Shown in pieces: positions 58,121 through 64,000 of a DNA stretch of 64,000 nucleotides. Both the position numbers and the translations under genes were made by a program. The stretch is from Scolanthus callimorphus (lineage: Eukaryota; Cnidaria; Anthozoa; Actiniaria; Edwardsiidae). Where the stretch lies: NCBI GenBank assembly GCA_033964015.1, contig CM066917.1:62001-126000 (forward strand), read 5' to 3'. The notes under the pieces were generated by a model, which searched no databases, had not been told where the DNA came from, and was given only the letters and a program-made list of their open reading frames with translations. The number at the start of each line of letters is the position of its first letter. Positions within the stretch are counted from its first letter, which is position 1.

Positions 58121-60000
58121 ATGAACTTTTTATTTGATATGTCTGCTTCAAGTTGTGGTTTTCACATACTGTCCTCGGTGGGCACAGCCTATCATTGCCC
58201 ACGTGTTGAGGTAACTGTATTCTGGAAATGGCTGAAACAAATGCGATACAAGGTGTAAGAACTCTTTTTGCTAATAATAAAAAAATACAAGGACATTAAG
58301 TTACCGTTATAAACTTTTTCTTCTTCCAATGGCACTATTGCCTACAAGGGAGGATGTCACGAGAAGCGATTGCTAGACAGACTCAATATTCCTAATGTCA
58401 ACTTAGAGGATTATGGGTGCCTCGAGTTTGATGTTCGTTTCAATCAATATGCTCAAGAAGATGATATGAACTTTTTATTTGATATGTCTGCTTCAAGTTG
58501 TGGTTTTCACATACTGTCCTCGGTGGGCACAGCCTATCATTGCCCACGTGTTGAGGTAACTGCATTCTGGAAATGGCTGAAACAAATGCGATACAAGGTG
58601 TAAGAACTCTTTTTGCTAATAATAAAAAATACAAGGACATTAAGTTAGTGTTATAAACTTTTTCTTCTTCCAATGGCACTATTGCCTACAAGGGAGGATG
58701 TCACGAGAAGCGATTGCTAGACAGACTCAATATTCCTAATGTCAACTTAGAGGATTATGGGTGCCTCAAGTTTGATGTTCTTTTCAATCAATATGCTCAA
58801 GAAGATGATATGAACTTTTTATTTGATATGTCTGCTTCAAGTTGTGGTTTTCACATACTGTCCTCGGTGGGCACAGCCTATCATTGCCCACGTGTTGAGG
58901 TAACTGTATTCTGGAAATGGCTGAAACAAATGCGATACAAGGTGTAAGAACTCTTTTTGCTAATAATAAAAAAATACAAGGACATTAAGTTGCCTACAAG
59001 GGAGGATGTCACGAGAAGCGATTGCTAGACAGACTCAATATTCCTAATGTCAACTTAGAGGATTATGGGTGCCTCAAGTTTGATGTTCTTTTCAATCAAT
59101 ATGCTCAAGAAGATGATATGAACATTTTATTTGATATGTCTGCTTCAAGTTGTGGTTTTCACATACTGTCCTCGGTGGGCACAGCCTATCATTGCCCACG
59201 TGTTGAGGTAACTGTATTCTGGAAATGGCTGAAACAAATGCGATACAAGGTGTAAGAACTCTTTTTGCTAATAATAAAAAAATACAAGGACATTAAGTTA
59301 CTGTTATAAACTTTTTCTTCCTCCAATGGCACTATTGCCTACAAGGGAGGATGTCACGAGAAGCGATTGCTAGACAGACTCAATATTCCTAATGTCAACT
59401 TAGAGGATTATGGGTGCCTCAAGTTTGATGTTCTTTCTAATCAATATGCTCAAGAAGATGATATGAACTTTTTATTTGATATGTCTGCTTCAAGTTGTGG
59501 TTTTCACATACTGTCCTCGGTGGGCACAGCCTATCATTGCCCACGTGTTGAGGTAACTGTATTCTGGAAATGGCTGAAACAAATGCGATACAAGGTGTAA
59601 GAACTCTTTTTGCTAATAATAAAAAAATACAAGGACATTAAGTTGCCTACAAGGGAGGATGTCACGAGAAGCGATTGCTAGACAGACTCAATATTCCTAA
59701 TGTCAACTTAGAGGATTATGGGTGCCTCAAGTTTGATGTTCTTTTCAATCAATATGCTCAAGAAGATGATATGAACACTTTATTTGATATGTCTGCTTCA
59801 AGTTGTGGTTTTCACATACTGTCCTCGGTGGGCACAGCCTATCATTGCCCACGTGTTGAGGTAACTGTATTCTGGAAATGGCTGAAACAAATGCGATACA
59901 AGGTGTAAGAACTCTTTTTGCTAATAATAAAAAAATACAAGGACATTAAGTTACTGTTATAAACTTTTCTTCTTCCAATCAATATGCTCAAGAAGCTGAT
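58121..60000 (+). repeat. Higher-order satellite block, short type (S2)
   Basis: 1,880 bp with the S unit order (partial, 58370, 58714, 59022, 59367, 59675). Almost identical to S1. Confidence 0.9.
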
Positions 60001-61088
60001 AATATATAGATTTAGCCACTGGCTAAAAGCGGAGCTCGTGGTTATAAAATTTCTATGTGAATGAAAGGGATTCCCATGTGTACATGGTTTATATGGTTGC
60101 TTTAGAGTCGTCCCTTCGCGAGATATTAATTTTTCCAAGCATAGATGACGTCATCGATGACGTTATATCACGTGACTACTTCATTTCGCTTATCTGGTGG
60201 TCTAGACTACACTACCCAAGTTTGGTTGTCTTAGAGTCTTCCCTTCACGAGATATTCATTTTTCAAACATAGATGACGTCATCGATGACGTCATATCACG
60301 TGACCACTTCATTTCGCTCATCTGGTGGCCTAGACTATACTACCCAAGTTTGGTTCTTTTAGTCTTCCCTTCACGAGATATTAATTTTTCAAGCATAGAT
60401 GACGTCATCGATGACGTCATATCACGTGACCACTTCATTTCGCTCATCTGGTGGTCTAGGCTACACTACCCTAGTTTGGTTGTTTTAGAGTCTTCCCTTC
60501 ACGTGATATTCATTTTTTAAGCATAGATGACGTCATCGATGACGTCATATCACGTGACCACTTCATTTCGCTCACCTGGTGACCTAGACTACACTACCAA
60601 AGTTTGGTTGTCTTAGAGTCTTCCCTTCACGAGATATTCATTTTTCAATCACTGATGACGTCATCGATGACGTCACATCACGTGTCCAGGTTACAGCACC
60701 CCCCTTGTATCATAGACAAAATATCCTAAGTATGGTTGTCTTAGCGTGTTCCCTTGAGGAGATATATTCTTTGCATACCACAGGGTTCCCATGTGTACAC
60801 GGACGACGGACGGACGGCGTACGCTATAGGTTTAATACCAGAAAAATAAACAAAAAATCATATCTCCCGAAGGGTAGCTTCTATAGAAGCCAAACTTGGA
60901 CAAACTTTCAAAGATCATAAGAGGAACTTTATACCAAAGTCACGTGCCCTTACGTCATCAATGACGTCACCAAAAAGATCCATAATGCCCGTGACGTTCA
61001 AAAATCAACTCTATAGTATATTATACGTTTTTCCCTTAGGTATGGTGCACCGCTTGCGCGGGCCTTCGGCCCGCGCTGGAGCTCCGCT
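60001..61088 (+). mobile_element. 1.1-kb non-autonomous element, copy 6 (full subtype)
   Basis: Same length as copy 1 (1,088 bp), with all palindromes present. It follows a short block, as copy 3 does. Confidence 0.55.
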
Positions 61089-62836
61089 ATGAACTTTTTA
61101 TTTGATATGTCTGCTTCAAGTTGTGGTTTTCACATACTGTCCTCGGTGGGCACAGCCTATCATTGCCCACGTGTTGAGGTAACTGTATTCTGGAAATGGC
61201 TGAAACAAATGCGATACAAGGTGTAAGAACTCTTTTTGCTAATAATAAAAAAATACAAGGACATTAAGTTGCCTACAAGGGAGGATGTCACGAGAAGCGA
61301 TTGCTAGACAGACTCAATATTCCTAATGTCAACTTAGAGGATTATGGGTGCCTCAAGTTTGATGTTCTTTTCAATCAATATGCTCAAGAAGATGATATGA
61401 ACTTTTTATTTGATATGTCTGCTTCAAGTTGTGGTTTTCACATACTGTCCTCGGTGGGCACAGCCTATCATTGCCCACGTGTTGAGGTAACTGTATTCTG
61501 GAAATGGCTGAAACAAATGCGATACAAGGTGTAAGAACTCTTTTTGCTAATAATAAAAAAATACAAGGACATTAAGTTACCGTTATAAACTTTTTCTTCT
61601 TCCAATGGCACTATTGCCTACAAGGGAGGATGTCACGAGAAGCGATTGCTAGACAGACTCAATATTCCTAATGTCAACTTAGAGGATTATAGGTGCCTCA
61701 AGTTTGATGTTCGTTTCAATCAATATGCTCAAGAAGATGATATGAACTTTTTATTTGATATGTCTGCTTCAAGTTGTGGTTTTCACATACTGTCCTCGGT
61801 GGGCACAGCCTATCATTGCCCACGTGTTGAGGTAACTGCATTCTGGAAATGGCTAAAACAAATGCGATACAAGGTGTAAGAACTCTTTTTGCTAATAATC
61901 AAAAAAATACAAGGACATTAAGTTAGTGTTATAAACTTTTTCTTCTTCCAATGGCACTATTGCCTACAAGGGAGGATGTCACGAGAAGCGATTGCTAGAC
62001 AGACTCAATATTCCTAATGTCAACTTAGAGGATTATGGGTGCCTCAAGTTTGATGTTCTTTTCAATCAATATGCTCAAGAAGATGATATGAACTTTTTAT
62101 TTGATATGTCTGCTTCAAGTTGTGGTTTTCACATACTGTCCTCGGTGGCACAGCCTATCATTGCCCACGTGTTGAGGTAACTGTATTCTGGAAATGGCTG
62201 AAACAAATGCGATACAAGGTGTAAGAACTCTTTTTGCTAATAATAAAAAAATACAAGGACATTAAGTTGCCTACAAGGGAGGATGTCACGAGAAGCGATT
62301 GCTAGACAGACTCAATATTCCTAATGTCAACTTAGAGGATTATGGGTGCCTCAAGTTTGATGTTCTTTTCAATCAATATGCTCAAGAAGATGATATGAAC
62401 ATTTTATTTGATATGTCTGCTTCAAGATGTGGTTTTCACATACTGTCCTCGGTGGGCACAGCCTATCATTGCCCACGTGTTGAGGTAACTGTATTCTGGA
62501 AATGGCTGAAACAAATGCGATACAAGGTGTAACAACTCTTTTTGCTAATAATAAAAAAATACAAGGACATTAAGTTACTGTTATAAACTTTTTCTTCTTC
62601 CAATCAATATGCTCAAGAAGATGATATGAACTTTTTATTTGATATGTCTGCTTCAAGTTGTGGTTTTCACATACTGTCCTCGGTGGGCACAGCCTATCAT
62701 TGCCCACGTGTTGAGGTAACTGTATTCTGGAAATGGCTGAAACAAATGCGATACAAGGTGTAAGAACTCTTTTTGCTAATAATAAAAAATACAAGGACAT
62801 TAAGTTGCCTACAAGGGAGGATGTCACGAGAAGCGA
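61089..62836 (+). repeat. Higher-order satellite block, left half of a long type (L4, incomplete)
   Basis: Follows the L order: partial, 61301, 61646 (GATTATAGGTGCC), 61992 (one G lost in CTCGGTGGGC), 62299 (TCAAGATGTGG) and the recombinant partial at about 62605. The expected CTCGAGTTTG unit does not follow, so the higher-order organisation breaks here. Confidence 0.85.
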
Positions 62837-64000
62837 TTGCTAGACAGACTCAATATTCCTAATGTCAACTTAGAGGATTATGGGTGCCTCAAGTTTGATG
62901 TTCTTTTCAATCAATATGCTCAAGAAGATGATATGAACTTTTTATTTGATATGTCTGCTTCAAGTTGTGGTTTTCACATACTGTCCTCGGTGGGCACAGC
63001 CTATCATTGCCCACGTGTTGAGGTAACTGTATTCTGGAAATGGCTGAAACAAATGCGATACAAGGTGTAAGAACTCTTTTTGCTAAAAATAAAAAAATAA
63101 AAGGACATTAAGTTACTGTTATAAACTTTTTCGTCTTCCAATGGCACTATTGCCTACAAGGGAGGATGTCACGAGAAGCGATTGCTAGACAGACTCAATA
63201 TTCCTAATGTCAACTTAGAGGATTATGGGTGCCTCAAGTTTGATGTTCTTTTCAATCAATATGCTCAAGAAGATGATATGAACTTTTTATTTGATATGTC
63301 TGCTTCAAGTTGTGGTTTTCACATACTGTCCTCGGTGGGCACAGCCTATCATTGCCCACGTGTTGAGGTAACTGTATTCTGGAAATGGCTGAAACAAATG
63401 CGATACAAGGTGTAAGAACTCTTTTTGCTAATAATAAAAAAATACAAGGACATTAAGTTACCGTTATAAACTTTTTCTTCTTCCAATGGCACTATTGCCT
63501 ACAAGGGAGGATGTCACGAGAAGCGATTGCTAGACAGACTCAATATTCCTAATGTCAACTTAGAGGATTATGGGTGCCTCAAGTTTGATGTTCTTTTCAA
63601 TCAATATGCTCAAGAAGATGATATGAACTTTTTATTTGATATGTCTGCTTCAAGTTGTGGTTTTCACATACTGTCCTCGGTGGGCACAGCCTATCATTGC
63701 CCACGTGTTGAGGTAACTGTATTCTGGAAATGGCTGAAACAAATGCGATACAAGGTGTAAGAACTCTTTTTGCTAAAAATAAAAAAATAAAAGGACATTA
63801 AGTTACTGTTATAAACTTTTTCGTCTTCCAATGGCACTATTGCCTACAAGGGAGGATGTCACGAGAAGCGATTGCTAGACAGACTCAATATTCCTAATGT
63901 CAACTTAGAGGATTATGGGTGCCTCAAGTTTGATGTTCTTTTCAATCAATATGCTCAAGAAGATGATATGAACTTTTTATTTGATATGTCTGCTTCAAGT
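62837..64000 (+). repeat. Satellite block D: plain 345-bp units, continuing past the window
   Basis: Units at 62837, 63182, 63527 and the start of one at 63872, exactly 345 bp apart, with CTAAAAATAAAAAAATAAAAGG spacers (alternating with the AATAATAAAAAAATACAAGG form). No 1.1-kb element occurs. The array continues beyond the right edge. Confidence 0.9.

Noticed and set aside
39728..60920. Protein-coding genes in the 1.1-kb elements (71-128-residue frames)
   Set aside because: The frames cross the CRE palindromes and are broken in different places in different copies. No domain is seen.
31504..62827. Minus-strand 60-98-residue frames ending ...QIKSSYHLLEHID
   Set aside because: They are the antisense reading of the same repeat and recur only because the repeat recurs.
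29442..63760. Scores of separate 77-residue proteins starting at each satellite unit
   Set aside because: The apparent start is TTG, not ATG, and the frame is open 19 codons further upstream. These are repeat units of one satellite, not individual genes.
29197..64000. CRISPR-like array
   Set aside because: Units are contiguous 304-345-bp copies without unique spacers, and the genome is eukaryotic.

Overview
The window is eukaryotic and repeat-dominated. It holds LINE retrotransposons with CR1/L2-like endonuclease-reverse transcriptases, PIF/Harbinger remnants, several short inverted-repeat (MITE-like) elements, AT-rich intergenic DNA, and a tandem array filling more than half of it. The style of the transposons and the gene fragments (a RecQ-like DEAH exon, a small Cys/His module, a MULE-like fragment) suggests an invertebrate, most likely an anthozoan cnidarian such as a coral or sea anemone. 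That assignment is inference from memory of such genomes; no host gene here proves it.

Layout. 1-2.5 kb: a CpG-rich promoter-like stretch, then the C-terminal end of a Harbinger transposase (+) facing the C-terminal end of a Myb/SANT-associated partner (-), with MITEs between. 2.5-6.1 kb: a large fold-back structure with inverted arms of an AT-rich 'cctaaaaatcc' repeat, an inner inverted repeat of about 145 bp, a 337-bp tandem core and a 179-bp MITE flanked by TAA. 6.1-9.7 kb: mostly unassigned. 9.7-10.8 kb: an exact 3 x 339-bp tandem of a decayed MULE-like fragment. 11-21.9 kb: mostly intergenic, with a RecQ-like exon, a 0.79-kb inverted-repeat transposon and a Cys/His domain pseudogene. 21.9-28.06 kb: an old degraded CR1/L2-like LINE split by a younger, nearly complete 4.6-kb LINE (ORF1 with SAP-like and SGNH-hydrolase domains; ORF2 with APE endonuclease and RT) flanked by a 6-bp target duplication.

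29.2-64 kb (running off the right edge): a satellite of 345-bp units (variants of 308 and 304 bp) derived from protein-coding sequence. Each full unit contains an open frame of 96 codons. Within it is a candidate exon of exactly 207 nt, bounded by an acceptor-like CTACAAG|GG and a donor-like GAG|GTAACT, in phase 0 at both ends, so splicing from unit to unit would keep the frame. The 37-bp deletion that makes the 308-bp units removes the pyrimidine tract, and the 41-bp deletion that makes the 304-bp units removes the donor. From about 38.3 to 62.8 kb the satellite is organised in higher-order blocks separated by six copies of a 1.07-1.09-kb non-autonomous element (Helitron/Helentron-like ends, internal 126-128-bp repeats). 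Each element carries five copies of a CRE-containing palindrome plus an E-box. Block lengths follow the order L-S-L-L-S-L (about 4.8 and 2.95 kb), and element subtypes are linked to the preceding block type, recording repeated unequal exchange.

No intact host gene, tRNA, rRNA or CRISPR array was recognised. The most interesting candidate is the coding-derived satellite with its symmetric exon and co-amplified CRE/E-box cassette.
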